A stretch of DNA of 64,000 nucleotides from Cordilura impudica (taxonomy: Eukaryota; Arthropoda; Insecta; Diptera; Scathophagidae), in assembly GCA_963682025.1 (NCBI GenBank), contig OY821521.1:199205026-199269025 (forward strand). Direction: 5' to 3'. The notes under the pieces were generated by a model that was given only the letters and a program-made list of their open reading frames with translations, ran no database searches and was not told where the DNA came from. Shown here in pieces: positions 45,591 through 58,860 of the stretch; the first letter of the stretch is position 1, and each line of letters starts with the position of its first letter. The position numbers were made by a program, and so were the translations under genes.

Positions 45591-46565
45591 TATCACTGAA
45601 AAATATCTTTTATTAAAAAATTAACTTTTATTAATTAAAAAGTACCTTTTTTTTATTAATTAAAAGTACCTTTAATTAAAAAGTAAATTTTTTTTGAAAA
45701 AGTAACTTTTTTAAAGTAATTTTTATTCAAAAATAGCGTTTGTTAAAGAGTCCTTTTATTAAAAATGTACCTTTTACCTTTTATTAAAAAAGTACTTTTT
45801 TTAAAAAAGTAACTTTTATTAAAAAAGTGCCTTTTATTAAAAAAGTGCCTTAGACTAAAAAATACTTTTTTAATTACTTTTTTTTATTAAAAAACGTACC
45901 TTAAATTAAAATAGCACCGTTTATTCAAAAATGTACCTTAAATTAAAAAAGTACCTTTTATTAAAAAACGTACCTTAAATTAAAATAGTACCTTTTATTA
46001 AAAAACGTACCTTAAATTGAAAAAGTGCCTTCCAATAAAAAAGTCATTGTTAATAAAAGACTACCTTTTATTTAAAAACTATATTTTATTAAAAAAGTAC
46101 CTTTTATTTAAAAACTACCTTTTAATAAAAGGTATCTTTAAAAACTTACCCTTTATTAAAACATTTACATTTTTTATTAAAAAATTTACATTTTATTAAA
46201 ATTATTAGAAAAGTGCTTTTTTAAAAAGTACATTCTATTAAAAAATATTATGAAAAGTACCTTTCGTCAAAGAAGTACCTTTGTTAAAAAAGTAAATTTA
46301 CATAAAAATTATCACTATAAAATAGTAGCTTTTATTAAAAAAGTACCTTTTTTAAAAAAGTACCTTTTCTTAAAAAATACCTTTTTTAAAAAAATATATT
46401 TTATTAAAAAATACCGTTTATTAAAAAAAATAATTTTTATTAGAAAAGTACCTTTTCTTAAAAATGAAAATTTTTTAATAAAAAATACCTTTTGTTAAAA
46501 AGTACCTATTCACAGAAGAGTACCCTTTCTTCAACCACATTTTCTTCAAAGCACCTTTTATTAGA
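45591..46565 (-). repeat. GTAC/TTAA array 6b (- orientation, TATT variant)
   Basis: Mostly GTACCTTTTATTAAAAAA units, the variant seen inverted in the array at 48265. It lies on the spacer side of the inverted ATTCGA unit. Confidence 0.9.
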
Positions 46566-48094
46566 AAGGAATTATAAAAGAAATTCCTTGTCTAGCCTTT
46601 AGATTTCTATATACAGATGTGTACTACATACTCGTATATCTTACAACTTAAAGGTCTTTGGTAACAACTAAAATAAATGACATTTTAACAATTGAGGTTT
46701 GGTATAAAGCAAAATACATAACATGAAAAGGACATGAACTTGAACAAAAAAAAAGTAATAATAACAGAAAAAAACAAACATTTAAACAACAGTGTATGTA
46801 TGACAATTTATTTGATTAGTTTTCTTTAAGGCCATGAATATGAATACAATGATTTAGATTAGTACCAAGAAGAAGGGAGAGGTCCCAAGAAAAAAAACTT
46901 TAAATCAACATTAATCAAATGAATGATGAAGTTAAAAAAGGAAAAAAAAAAACATTTCTAACTAAATAGTGACACACAATGAAATATTGATATACTCACA
47001 TATGAGTGTCCTTATTCATAAAAAAATAAGGATATTTGAAAATTTCTTTCATTAGTTGTTTATATTTTGTATTTATATTGATATGCAAATAGCAAAATTA
47101 GCAAATAATTAGTTTATGTATGAAATTTTGATAGCTGATGGTTGGCAATGATCGTAAATTTTTGATTTTCATCAAAAAACGAAAAACATGTCACTTAAGC
47201 TATTTTCGCGGTCATGGCTCGTGTTATATAGAGTATTGCCCTAAATTTACCACAATATATTGTTAGTATTTTCCTTTTGTTTTATTTTTTACTGACATAT
47301 TACACCACTCAACTTTTATCTGAAAATATTCCTCTTGTACATACTAGAGACTTAAAACCAGACAAATTATAAAATATTTCAAAAGGCATGTTTATGTATG
47401 GAATGTGTGTGTACAACATATAAACACTTATACATAAATAAATACATATGTATGAGCAGTTGTGTTTATATGATCTTGTATGTAATAATGTTCATACTCG
47501 TATTTCCTATTTAAAGCATTCATTTTTTTGTTCTTTCCTTAATGTCGTCGTCTGGGCACATGATGATATTGTAGTTTCATTGTTCTTTCTTTTAAATCCT
47601 CTTGCTCTAAACAACAATTGTTGTTTTCTCCAACAACACGAAAAACAAAAATGTAAACTATCATCAAAATATTCTTGTTATGTGACGATTTTGTGTTGGT
47701 TTTTTTTCTCGATTCATATTGTTAGTTTGCTTGTTTTTTGTGCTTTATCATGTTGATAGTTGTTTATCATTATGGGGACATGTTAAATAATGACCACTAC
47801 TTCTACGAGTACCTTGGCAATGAAAAAGCCAAGTTAGAAAACTAAACCACAAATATTAATGGAAAGTCTCTAGAGTGTTGTAGTTATGTGGACTTGAAGG
47901 ATACATATGCTTAGTTGATGTACTCGTATGTAAATCGTAATTTGTTAGGAATTTAAAATGGATTTTTGTTTAGATTTTTTTTAAATGGTAGTTGTAAATG
48001 TAGTAGATACATATTTGGGTAGATATAATTTTCTTTAAGAAAACATGTTATAGAATTGAAAAATATGGATATGATTACAATTTCGAGAACTCAA
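46566..48094. other. Central spacer of the large palindrome, no gene supported
   Basis: About 1.5 kb of unique-looking DNA. A 102-codon plus frame at 47448 is Leu/Phe/Cys/Val-rich without domain or homologue known to me. It is judged a chance frame. Confidence 0.4.
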
Positions 48095-48264
48095 CAAAAT
48101 GACTAGGCTTAATAACTTCAGAGGCGTCTAAAGAAAAATTGATAATTCATTTAAGATTTATTTAACTCAGTCGAGTAATTTAAATTTATTTTTATTATTC
48201 CAATAAACTAAAAATTATTTGTTTAATTATAATTTTTTAATCGAATTAATTTCAAAAATTTAGA
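48095..48264 (+). repeat. ATTCGA-rich repeat, first partial unit
   Basis: Starts AATGACTAGGCTTAATAACTT and GAGGCGTCTAAAG, the same landmark as at 49360, 50035 and 50838, and is cut by the GTAC array at 48265. Confidence 0.75.
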
Positions 48265-48875
48265 AGGCATTTTTTTAATAAAGGATACTATTTTAATAAA
48301 AAGTACTTTTTTAATTAAAGGTACCTTTTTAATAAAAGGTACTTTTTTAATTAAAGGTACTTTTTTAATAAAAGGTATTTTTTAATAAAAGGTACTTTTT
48401 TAATAAAAGGTACTATTTTAATAAAAGGTACTTTCCTAATAAAAGGTACATTTTTAATAAAAGATAATTTTTAAATACTTTTTACTTTTTTAATAAAAAG
48501 GTACTTCTATATAATACTGAATGTGTTAAAAATGCGTATTTTTTAAAAAAAAAGTACTTAAAAAAAGGTACTTTTTTAATGAAAGGTATTTTTTTAATAA
48601 AATGTACTTTTTTGAATAAACGGCACTTTTTAAGAAAAAATAAAGTAACTTTTTTGAGAAAAGTTACTTTTTTGAAAAATGACTCTTCTTTGAAAAATTA
48701 CACTTTTTACCATAGGTACTTTTTTTTTTATAAAATTTAACTTTTTTAAAAAAAGGTACTTTTTACAGAAAAGATACTTTTTAAAAAAAGATACCTAATT
48801 AGACAAGGTATTTTTTTACTGTTCTAAGAAAAGGTACTACTTTTAGAAAAGGTGATTTCTTAAAAAATTTTCATT
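48265..48875 (+). repeat. GTAC/TTAA array 7 (+ orientation, AATAAAAGG variant)
   Basis: About 600 bp. The first 250 bases are regular GGTACTTTTTTAATAAAA units, the inverse of array 6b; the rest is more degenerate. It lies inside an ATTCGA unit whose two halves lie either side of it. Confidence 0.9.
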
Positions 48876-51800
48876 TTAACTAAAAATTATATACTTAATT
48901 GTAGTTTTTCAAATCGATTACTTAATTGATATAATTGCAACGAATTACTATTCTTTATTCGAAATTTTCCATTTCAATTTATTCGAGTAATTTTTGTCGC
49001 CGTTTCTTCGATGAAAGTTCTGGCTGTTTATAAAGTAAGAATCTTAAAATACTCTTAAATTTCGTAGCATGTTAATTTTTTCTCCAAATTTTACATTTTA
49101 CATTTTACATTATTCGAGTAATCTTTCGTCAAAAATTTCTCAATCACCATTGCACAAATTATATAAATAATATGATTAAGAATTATTCCAATTAATCAAA
49201 CAATTTCATTAATTTTTTATTCGATTATTTTTTTTTCCAATAAATTAATTGAATAGTTTCAATATTTTTTTTGTTCGAATAAATGAAAAATTATTTGATT
49301 AATTAAAATGTTTTTTAATCGAATTAATTCAAAAATAATTGCAACAATTTTGCTGGATCACTAGACTAACTGACTAGGCTGAATAATTTCAAGGCCATCC
49401 AAGCTAAAATTATTAATTCGTTTAAGATTTGTTTGTATAATAAAATAATTTCAATTTATTTTTCTTATTCGGATAAATTTAAAATTATTCGATTAATTAC
49501 AAATTATATGCTTGATTTAGATTTCTTTGAATTGATTATTTAATTGATCTAGTTGTAACTAGCTATAAATTATATGCTTAATTTTGGATTTTTCTAATCG
49601 ATTAATTAATTTATATAATTTTAACGAATTATTATTCATTATTCGAAATTTTCCATTTCAAATTAATCGAGTAATTTTTGTCTCAGATTCTTCGATGGAA
49701 GATCTGGCTGTTGTTAAAGTAAGAATCTTAAAATACTCTTAAATTTCGTTGGATGTTAATTTTTTTCTCTAAATTTTCCATTTCGAATTATTCGAGTAAT
49801 TTTTCATCCAAAATTTCTCGATCACCATTGCACAAATTATATTATATAAATAATTAATTATTCCAATAAATTGACTAATTTCATTAATTTTTTATTCAAA
49901 TAAATGTTTTATTCGAATAAATTAATCGAATAGTTTCAATATTTTTTTGTTTGAATAAATGAAAAATTAGTTCATTAATTCTAATTTTTTTAATCGAATT
50001 AATTTGAAAATAATTGCATTAATATTGCTGGATCACTGGACAAACTGACTAAGCTGAATAATTTCAGGGGCATCGAAGATAAAATTAATAATTCGTTTCA
50101 GATTTGTACGAATGTTGCAATTTATTTTTCTAATTTGGATAAATTTAAAATATTTGATTAATTATAAATTATTTGCTTGATTTAAATTTCTTTTAAACGA
50201 TTAATTAATTGATATAGTTGTAACAAATTATTATTTTTTATTCGAAATTTTTTCTTTAAAATAATTTGAGTAATTTAAGTCGCAGATTATTTGATCGAGG
50301 GTCTGTTTGTTCAGAAAGCAAGATATGTAAAATACTCTTTGATTTCGCTGGAAGAAATTTCCATTTTTTTTTTTAATTAATCAACACTTAGGGGATGCTA
50401 CAGATGCAGTGCATTGTGTTGATCTCAGGAAAATAGGTTAAGGAGGAAAGAGGGCGAACCCACGACCCCTCGCATGATAGGCGAGCACGCTACCTACTCA
50501 CCTAATTTTTTGTCTAAAATTTCTCGATCATGTGTGCACTAGTACATGCTGATCAGTCTAATTACAAATATCATCTCTAAATTAAATTAATAATACGACG
50601 AAGAATTATTCAAATTAATCGAATAATTTCAATATGTTTTCGATTCGATTAATTTTTTTATTCGAATAAATTTTTTAATCGAATAAATTAATCGAAAATT
50701 TCCATTATTTTTTTGTTTGAATAAATTAAAATTCTAATAAATTAATCGAATAGTTTCAAAATTTTTTTTGTTTGAATAAATTAAAATTCGAACAAATAAA
50801 ATCGAATTTTTAAAAATGTTTCGATTAATTTACCGGATCACTGGACTAACTGACTAGGCTAAATAATTTCAAGGTCATCCAAATTAAAATTAGTAATTCT
50901 TTTAAGATTTGTATGAATTAATCGAATAATTTTTATATTTTTTCTTCGACTAAATTAAAATAATTTTCGATTAATAATAAATTATTCGCTTAATTTAAAG
51001 ATTTTGTAATCGATTGATTAATGTTGTTTAATTTTCCTTTCTAAATTATTCGAGTATAACTTGGTCCAAAAATATTTGATTTATCGAACGAAGATTTATC
51101 GTTTAAAATGGGGTGTTCAGAAAAATAATAATACAATAATTTGTGTATTCCAATAAATAAAAAAGCAGTTGGTTAATTTAAATTATTTTTAATCTATTAA
51201 TTATTTGTTATACTATGAATTATTGGTTATTCGAAATTTACTATTTTAAATTATTCGAGTAATATTTCATCCAAAAGTCTTCGGTTGAACGAACGTAGAT
51301 AATCGACTAAATTTTTGGTTTCTCAGAAAGTAAAAATTTTTTAAATACAAAATTTAAAATTATAAATTATAATTATTATTCGAATTTATGGAATATTCTA
51401 ACAAAGAAAAAATTATTCGCTTAATTTTATTTTTGTTAACTATTAATTTGTTGTTATAATACGAATTATTGATTATTCGAAATTTGTTATTTTAAATTAT
51501 TCGCTTAATATTTCGTCCAAAATTCTTCGGTTGAGCGAACGTAGATTAAACGCTTATGTAACTGGGTTCCCATAAAGTAAAAATTTTAAAATATAAAGTT
51601 ACTATAGTGTCCAAATTAGAAATAATTATTCGCTTAAGAATTGTTCGAATTAATCGCACAATCCCAAAAATTTTAATATTCAAATATATAAAAAATTATT
51701 CGATTAGTTTAAATTAGTTTTTAATCTATTAATTATTTGTTATACTACAAATTATTAGTTACTCGAAATTTGTCATTTTAAATTATTTGAGTAATATTTC

Positions 51801-52500
51801 GATGAAAATTTTCGGTTTATCGAACTTAGATTAATCGATTAAATTTTTTGGGTTCTCAGAAAGTAAACTACAACAGCATCCAAGTAAAAATTAGTAATTT
51901 GGTTAGGAATTATTTGAATTAATCTTACAATTTCAATCATTTTTATATTCAACTCTATACAAAATTATTCGATAAATCGAAATTATTTTTTAATATATTA
52001 ATTATTTGTTAATAACATGAATTATTAGTTATTCGAATTTTGCCATTACAAATTATTCAAGTAATAATTCGGCCGAAATTCTTCAGTTCATCGAACGTAG
52101 AGTAATCGATTACATATATCGGCTCATAGAACGTAAACATTTTTTAATTTAAAATAACTATAATATTCGAATTAGAAATAATAATTCGAATTAATTGAAT
52201 AATTTGAATAATTTTTGGGTTCTCAGAAAGTAAAAATTTAAAAATATAAAAAGTAGCCAAATTAGAAATTCTAATTTGGTTAGGAATTATTCTAATTTAT
52301 CGAATAATTTAAAGATTTTTTATATTGGAATAAAAAAAAAAATTGCGCGATTAATTGAATGTTTTTAATCGATAAATAGTTATATACGAAATACTCGTTA
52401 GTTGAATTTTTCATATTAAATTATTAAAATTAATCAATTCATCGAACGTAGATTAAATTACTCGATTAATTGTTTGGCGCCCAGGAAGTAAGACAATGTA
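48876..52500 (+). repeat. ATTCGA-rich satellite-like array
   Basis: Up to about 50.9 kb the period is roughly 675 bp: the CTGGATCACTNGAC/TGACTNGGCTGAATAATTTC landmark occurs at 49353, 50028 and 50831 (the last spacing includes a ~125-bp SINE). Each unit also has TTCTTCGATGNAAG, AAAGTAAGAATCTTAAAATA and CATTGCACAAATTAT blocks. From about 50.9 to 52.5 kb the landmark is GAACGTAGATTAATCGA with spacing about 250-340 bp (51075, 51290, 51537, 51822, 52100, 52443). Non-coding throughout. Confidence 0.85.
50377..50502 (-). mobile_element. tRNA-derived SINE-like insertion
   Basis: GC-richer 125-bp block breaking an ATTCGA unit. On the minus strand it reads GTAGCGTGCTCGCC (box A-like), an anticodon-type hairpin CTCGC-CTATCAT-GCGAG (50485-50469), and CGTGGGTTCGCCC (box B-like). 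These are followed by an unrelated tail ending near GATGCTACAG/CCCCTAAG and a run of A (poly-T on the plus strand) at 50364-50374. The T-arm is shortened, so it is not a functional tRNA gene. Confidence 0.7.
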
Positions 52501-54239
52501 ATACAATACTCTTAAATTTTATTGCAATATAAGGAATAAGTTAAATATCTTGGCGTGTCAATTTGAGGCCAGAAGCTGAATATCCAATAAGCTTTTTGAA
52601 ACAATTCACGACTTCTTGATGAATACAGTCATGTATATCGCTAATTGGTGAAAGTGAAAATTTCATATGGGCCCATAATTATGAAAGTGGTCTAAGTAAA
52701 AAATTAAAAAAAATAGTTTATTAGTAATATCATTATTATCATTACAGTATTAAAAAATAAATTAGTTCGGTAAATTTTTTACTTAATAAATAAAAAGTTT
52801 TTGTGTGACATTCAAATCGAAATTTTTTTCAAATCTAAATGTCAAATTTATTTGAAACATTCTTTTGGATAAGCCTTTACCAAATCATTAAAACTTAGGT
52901 ATAGACAAAAAGTTAACACTAAATCATTTCCATCTCATCACGTTTTGACACACAATTCTTCATTTATAAGTTTAAGAATTGACATAAAATCTTAAATTTA
53001 TTTCGAAGCAATGCAAATTAGTATTCATAGCTCTGTGTAAAATAATTGACAGTATGATGTCATAATATTTGGAAGATGTTAAAAAAAATTTGTATGTATA
53101 AATTTGTCTTTTGACATTTGAAAACAAAAATATTCAGAGCACGTTTTAAAAGATTGACAATATATTAAATGGAAAATTTGTGTTAACGTCAACAACAAAC
53201 TAAAATCTAGATTTAAAATAAATTTGAGCAAAAAAAAAAAAACAAAAAAAAAATTATATTAAGAGCCAATTATTCCATTGCAACTTCATTACACAGAGTT
53301 TAAAGAAAGTAAATTTTACTTAAAAAAATAAAAAATAAGCAACAGTAAATAATGCATTACTGATTAAGATTTGAGTTCCTCTAAACAATCCATTAGTAAA
53401 TATTTATACTTTTTTAACTAGGAAAAACTTAGGTAATTTTAAATTTTTTAATACAGCCAAAATTGAATGTGAAAAATTATGTATAGTTAAAAAAATTAAT
53501 TAAGCCATAAATTTCAAGTATCCATTATAATTTTGACCATGTAGTTGGCAAAAAGTATTACTGAATTTTTTTGTTCGACAAATTATTTCACAACTTTTTT
53601 TTTGTGTAGTTATACCTCAGATATTTCATTTACAAACAATTATTGTTTAATAAATTTATTTGACTTAAGCAATGATAACTCTTCTATAGTTTTCTACATT
53701 TTATCTACATTCACTATTTTGTTGTTGTTTTTAAATAAACAAGTTAAAATACTTGTCTTGATCAAGAGCGCCAGAAATATCCCCTTAAGCGCAAAAATTA
53801 ATTATATTAAGTAAGTCAGTCAGTACAAGTGGCAAAAAAATATATATCCAAACAGATAATAATGGACAAAGACTTAAACAAACATTGTCGCAATCACACA
53901 CACACACACACATACATTCACAAGGCACAAACACAGCAATGGAAGAAATAATAAAAAAAAAAAAATAATTCATTGAAATTGATATAAAAACTACCATCAT
54001 CATTGCCATCATACTCATATTACCCACAATCAGTGTGGTTAATTTAGCATTTTTATATTTTTCAAAATTATTTAGCTTTTATTTAGCATTGTTTCAAAAG
54101 TCATGAGCGAAAATAAGAAGTTTTTAAGATATTGAACACATTTTATTGACACGAATGAATTAAGTTTTTGATATTAATTTTTTATCTTTCTAAGTTTTCA
54201 TCATTAATATTTTCAATGTTAGTAACTGGAAGCCGTTTT
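52501..54239. other. No gene seen
   Basis: AT-rich DNA with a CACACACACACACACA patch at about 53897. Frames of 80-89 codons at 53545 (+) and 53785 (-) are low-complexity and not supported. Confidence 0.4.
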
Positions 54240-56985
54240 TTTTACTTTTTCCAAGAAGAGGTACTCTTTTAAGAAAAGCTATTTTAAGAAAGGTACCTTT
54301 TTAAGGAAAGTTTTTTTTTTAAAGAAAAGGCACTTTCTTAAGAAAATGTTCTTTCTTTAAAGAAAAAGTGGTTTTTTTAAGAATAGGTATTTTTTGTAGA
54401 AAAGGTATTTTTTGTAGAAAATATTATCTTTTTTCAAAAAGTGCTTTTTTAAAAAAATGTTTTTAAGAATAGAAACTTCTTTAATGAAAGGTATTTATTT
54501 AAATAAAAATAAGTTTTTTAAGAAAATTTTCAAATTTTTTTAAGAAAACGTATTTTTTTGTAACAAAAAGTAATTTTTTAAAAATGATACTTTTTTTTTA
54601 TCAAAAGCCACGATTTTAAGAACAGGTAGTTTTTTTGCGAAAATGTACTGTTTGAGAAAAAAGTACCTTTTGGGAAAAGGTATTTTTTATGAAAAGGCGC
54701 TTTTTAAGAAAAGGAATTTTTTAAGGTACTTTTTTGTGAAATGGATATTTTTAAAGATAAGGTCCTTTTTTAAAAATGGTTCGGCTTAAGAAAATGCATT
54801 TTTAAGAAAAGGTACTTTTTTAGGAAAGACACTTTAGTAAGAAATATTACTTTTCGAGAAAAGGTACTTTTTTAACAATAAATACTTTTTTATGAGAAGG
54901 TACGTTTTTAGGAAATGGAATATTTTTTAAGCAATTGTACTCTTTTAAGAAAAGTTACTCTTTTGAAAAAGGTAATTTTAAGAAAAGGTGCCCTTTGAAG
55001 AAAAAGTGCTTTAGATATATACTTTTTTAAGAAAAGATAATTTTTGAATTAAGGTATTTTTTAAGAAAAGGGCACTTTTTTAAGAATATGGGTTTTTAAG
55101 CAAATGTACTTTATTAAGAATATGTAATTTTTTAGATAAGTTAATTTTTTTTAGAAAAAGTTTTTCTAAATGTACTTTTGTAAAAAAAGTTTCTTCATTA
55201 AGGAAAGGTAACTGTTTTAAAAAAAGATTCTTAAAAAAAAAGATTTAAAAGAATCTTTTTTAAAAAAGGTAATTTCTTTAAGAAACTTTACTTGCTTAAG
55301 AAATTGTACTTTTTTAAGAAAATGTTTTTTTTTAAGAAAAGTACTATCTGAAATAAGGGTTCGTTTTTGAAAAAAATTTATTTATTTCAAAAAGGTATCT
55401 TTTTAAGAAAAGGAGTTTAAAATAAAATGTACGTTATTAAGATAATGCACTGTTTTTAAAAAAATATTTTTTTTTGAAAAGGTACTTTTTTAAGAAAATT
55501 ATCATTTTAAAAAAGGTACTTTTTAAAAAAGGTACTTTTTAAGAAAAGGCACTTTTTTGAGAAAATGAACTTTTTTAAGAAAAGGTATTTTTTAAGGAAA
55601 AAGTTATTTCTTAATAAAAGTTCTTTTTAAAGAAACAGTACGATTGTAAGGAAAGGTACTTTCTAAAGAAATGGTACTTTTATAAGAAAATATACTTTTT
55701 TAAGGAAAGGCACTTTTTCAGAAAAGGTACTTATTTGTTATGGTAAGAAAATGTAATTTTTTAAGAAAAAGTACTTTTTGAAGAAAGGGTTCTATTTTGA
55801 AAAAAATATTATTATGAAAAAAGATACCTTTTTAAGAAAAGGTACTTTTTGAAAAAAATTAAACGTACTTTTTTAAGAAAAGCTACTTTTTTAAAAATGG
55901 TACTTTTAAGAAAATGCACCTTTTTAAGAAAAGGTACGTTTTAAGAAAATGTGTTTTTTAGGAAAAAGTTATTTCTTTTTAAAAGATATTTTTAAAGAAA
56001 AAGTACAATTGTAAGAAAAGGTACTTGTTTATGGAAATAAACTTTTTTTAAGAAAATGTACTTTTTTAAGAAAAGGTACTCTTTTGACAACAGGTACTTT
56101 TAATAAAAGGTAATTTTTTAAAAAAGGTACTTTTAAAAAAAGATACTTTATAAGAAAAGGTAATTTTTTAAGTTTTTTTTTTAAAGAAAATGTACTTTTT
56201 TAAGGAAAGGACTTTTTAAAGAAAAGGTTATTTCTTAAGAAAATGTACTTTCTTAAGTAAAAGTTACCTTTTTAAGGAGACATACCTTTTAAGGAAAAGT
56301 AATTTTTCCACAAAGGTTACTTTTTTACGGAAAAATGTATTTTTTACGGAAATGTACCTTTTTCCAGAAAATTTAGTTTTTAAGAAAAGTTATTTATTTT
56401 AGAAGAGGTTCTTTTAATAAAAGATAATTTTTAAAAAAAAGGTACCTTTTGTAAGAAAAATTTTAAAAGTATACAATTTTTAAGTTTTTTTTTAAAGAAA
56501 TTGTACTTTTTAAGGGAAGGTACTTTTTTAAGAAAAGGTTCTTTCTTAAGAAGATACATTTTTTAAGAAAAGGTACGTTTTTAGGGAAAAGTAACTGCTT
56601 AAAGCATATTTATTTTAAAGGAAAAAGTACTTTTTTGGAAAAGGAAATTTTAGCAAAAGGGTACTTAATAAGAAAAGGTACTTTCTTAAGAAAAGGTACT
56701 TTTTGAAGAAAATTCACTTTTAAGGTACGTTTTTTAAAGAAAATATACTTTTTATATTAAAAGTACCTTTTTTAGAATAGGTACTTTTTAAAGTATAGTA
56801 CTTTTTAAGAAAAATCCCTTCTTTAGGAGATAGCACCTCTTTAAGAAAATGTCTGTTTTCAGGAAAAGGTATTTGTTAAAGAAAAATCCTTTTTTAAGAA
56901 AAGGTACTTTTTAAGAAAGGGTACTTTTTATGGAATGTAATTTTTTAAGAAAAGGTACTTTTTTAAGAAAATTTTGAAAGGTATT
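54240..56985 (+). repeat. GTAC/TTAA array 8 (+ orientation)
   Basis: About 2.75 kb of TTTTTTAAGAAAAGGTAC units with variable homopolymers. Longer blocks recur, such as AAGGAAAAAGTTATTTCTTA at 55590 and AGGAAAAAGTTATTTCTTTT at 55950. Confidence 0.92.
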
Positions 56986-58213
56986 TGGACAAAAGACTTT
57001 ATTTTAATATTTTATTTAAGTCCCTGAAACGCTGAACTTTTCAACTTAAATTCTCTGCGGCTTAAGAACATAATTAAAGTTATTTAACTAAATATTTCAA
57101 TATTTTCTAAATTGTTTTATCATTTTATACAAAATATTTGGCAACACTGTCCACTCTACACTTCAGTACTTTTGTGTAATAAAACAAAAAAAAAAAAACA
57201 TTTTGCATTAATGCTTTTAAGAGAGTTTCAGTTTCAGTTTCAGTTACAGGTAACAGACTTTGTCACCAACAACGTCGTTCGTTCAAGGGTTGCCATGATA
57301 ATAATCCGTTTTTGTTATAACGTTGATTAAATATTTACATTTTCATTAACTATCAGCCAAAGGTAGAAGAAGCAGCCTTAACGTTTAATCGTTTAGACAT
57401 CCCGGAGTAGATCTTGATGGGACGGGTAAAAGCCTTTGCTAAAATTAAGTTAAAGGCAACTCATTTACAAATAAACGTTTACAAATACAAACGTTTTATT
57501 TATCTAACAAATTAAACTGTTTATTAATATAAAAACAAACACACACACACGCACACACCCACCAATACACACAGATAAATTCATTTAGAATTATGAACGT
57601 TTATCCATTATTTGCCCTTCAACGTCGTTGTCATCAACAGCAATTAAAATAAATATTTTATTTATACATAAAGGTATGTAAATTATATTTTTATTTTATA
57701 AAGCTTAATAAAACAATTGTTTTATTGGCTAAACAAATAGAATTTTATGCCATAGAAAATGGCAAGTGGTTCGTTCAACAGAGTTGAAAGAAGTTTTAAC
57801 TAAGTTCAGGCTGTTGTTGAAGCCAATCATAAATATTTTAATAGTAATAGTGGAGTGTCCTAAATTGGGGTTTGGGTGCAGACAAAGCAAATAAAGATTT
57901 ATTGCCATTTGCATCAGTGTAAACCTCCATAAGAGCTAATGTTAGTCATATTTATGAAAAATAACGCAATATTTCAAAAGATCACAGCATTAATTTGTTC
58001 AGCTTGAAGCTGAAAATTTGAAGTGTTTTTTTTTTATTTTTTATTTCCATTTATTTCATCATAATTATAAATATTCTAAATAATTTAATGTTTTTTTTAG
58101 TAAGGAGATAATTTATACATAATTTTTTAACTAAACTTTAAAACAAATATAAATTGTGTTTTTTTTAAGCCCAATAGAATTTGCAATTATAAAGAATAAC
58201 ACAAAAAATTTAA
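56986..58213. other. Unique-looking DNA with small repeats, no gene supported
   Basis: Has a GTTTCAGTTTCAGTTTCAGT hexamer run at 57226-57246 and a CACACACACGCACACACCCA run at 57538. Composition is somewhat less AT-rich at 57200-57430, but no splice-bounded frame is convincing. Confidence 0.4.
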
Positions 58214-58860
58214 TTTTAATCAAAAACATTTTTTTTTTCGAAAGATCAATACATGGCATTAACAAAGAGCATTCTGGACGTTCAATTTTGGGCCACTTTT
58301 TAAAGCATTGCTCGCCGTATATCACGAATAACGCGAACAATATTACCCTTCAAGAGGTCAACTGTTGTTGGTTTATCAGCATAAACCAGTGACTTCACGT
58401 GATTTCAATAAGTCCATGGTAGCGCCATCCTGTTAAGCCCCATCTAGCCCAGATCAATCTCATCCATATTTTCAAACAAAAAATCATTGATCACGGTGCA
58501 ATAATGATCTCCATTAACCCTAACGCGTGCTCCGGTTTCATTTTTGAAGATATAAGTACCGATGATACAATCAGTATGTAAACTATACCAAACGGTGCAT
58601 TTTGCTGGATGTAATAGAGTCCTTAGTGGATTGGTCTTACTCCATATGCGGCAATTTTGTTTATTAACAAACCCGTTAAGCCAAAAATTAGCCTCATCTC
58701 TGAACACAATTATGCGTAAAAACATCGGGTCAGTTCCCAATTGTGTTAGAGAAAATCGATAATTGATTTTCAAAGTAAATTTAGATAACTTAATGGCGTA
58801 TTTCATGCATGAATCTATTCATGATGATTTGCCAGAGTATACTGATCACAAATGTCAAAA
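58214..58860 (-). pseudogene. Mariner/IS630-like transposase relic
   Basis: Minus strand from about 58806: FRDEANFWLNGFVNKQNCRIW (first catalytic Asp region), TVWYSLHTDCIIGTYIFK, and VRVNGDHYCTVINDFLF, then MDEIDLG. After a stop and frameshift QDGATMDLLKSR shows the second catalytic region with a deletion. Next come SLVYADKPTTVDLLKGNIV and RVIRDIRRAML from the C-terminal part, while the third catalytic stretch (PLDFFLWGYLK) is lost. Several stops make it inactive. No terminal repeats were found. Confidence 0.8.

Noticed and set aside
47448..47756. 102-codon plus-strand frame rich in Cys, Leu, Phe and Val
   Set aside because: Composition follows T-rich DNA; no domain, and it sits in the palindrome spacer without other gene signals.
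50448..50502. Functional tRNA gene
   Set aside because: T-arm is shortened, the acceptor stem does not pair and the anticodon position (ATC) is not a normal eukaryotic species; better explained as a SINE.
48876..52500. CRISPR-like regular repeats
   Set aside because: Repeats are long, degenerate and unevenly spaced in eukaryotic DNA, without unique spacers or associated genes.
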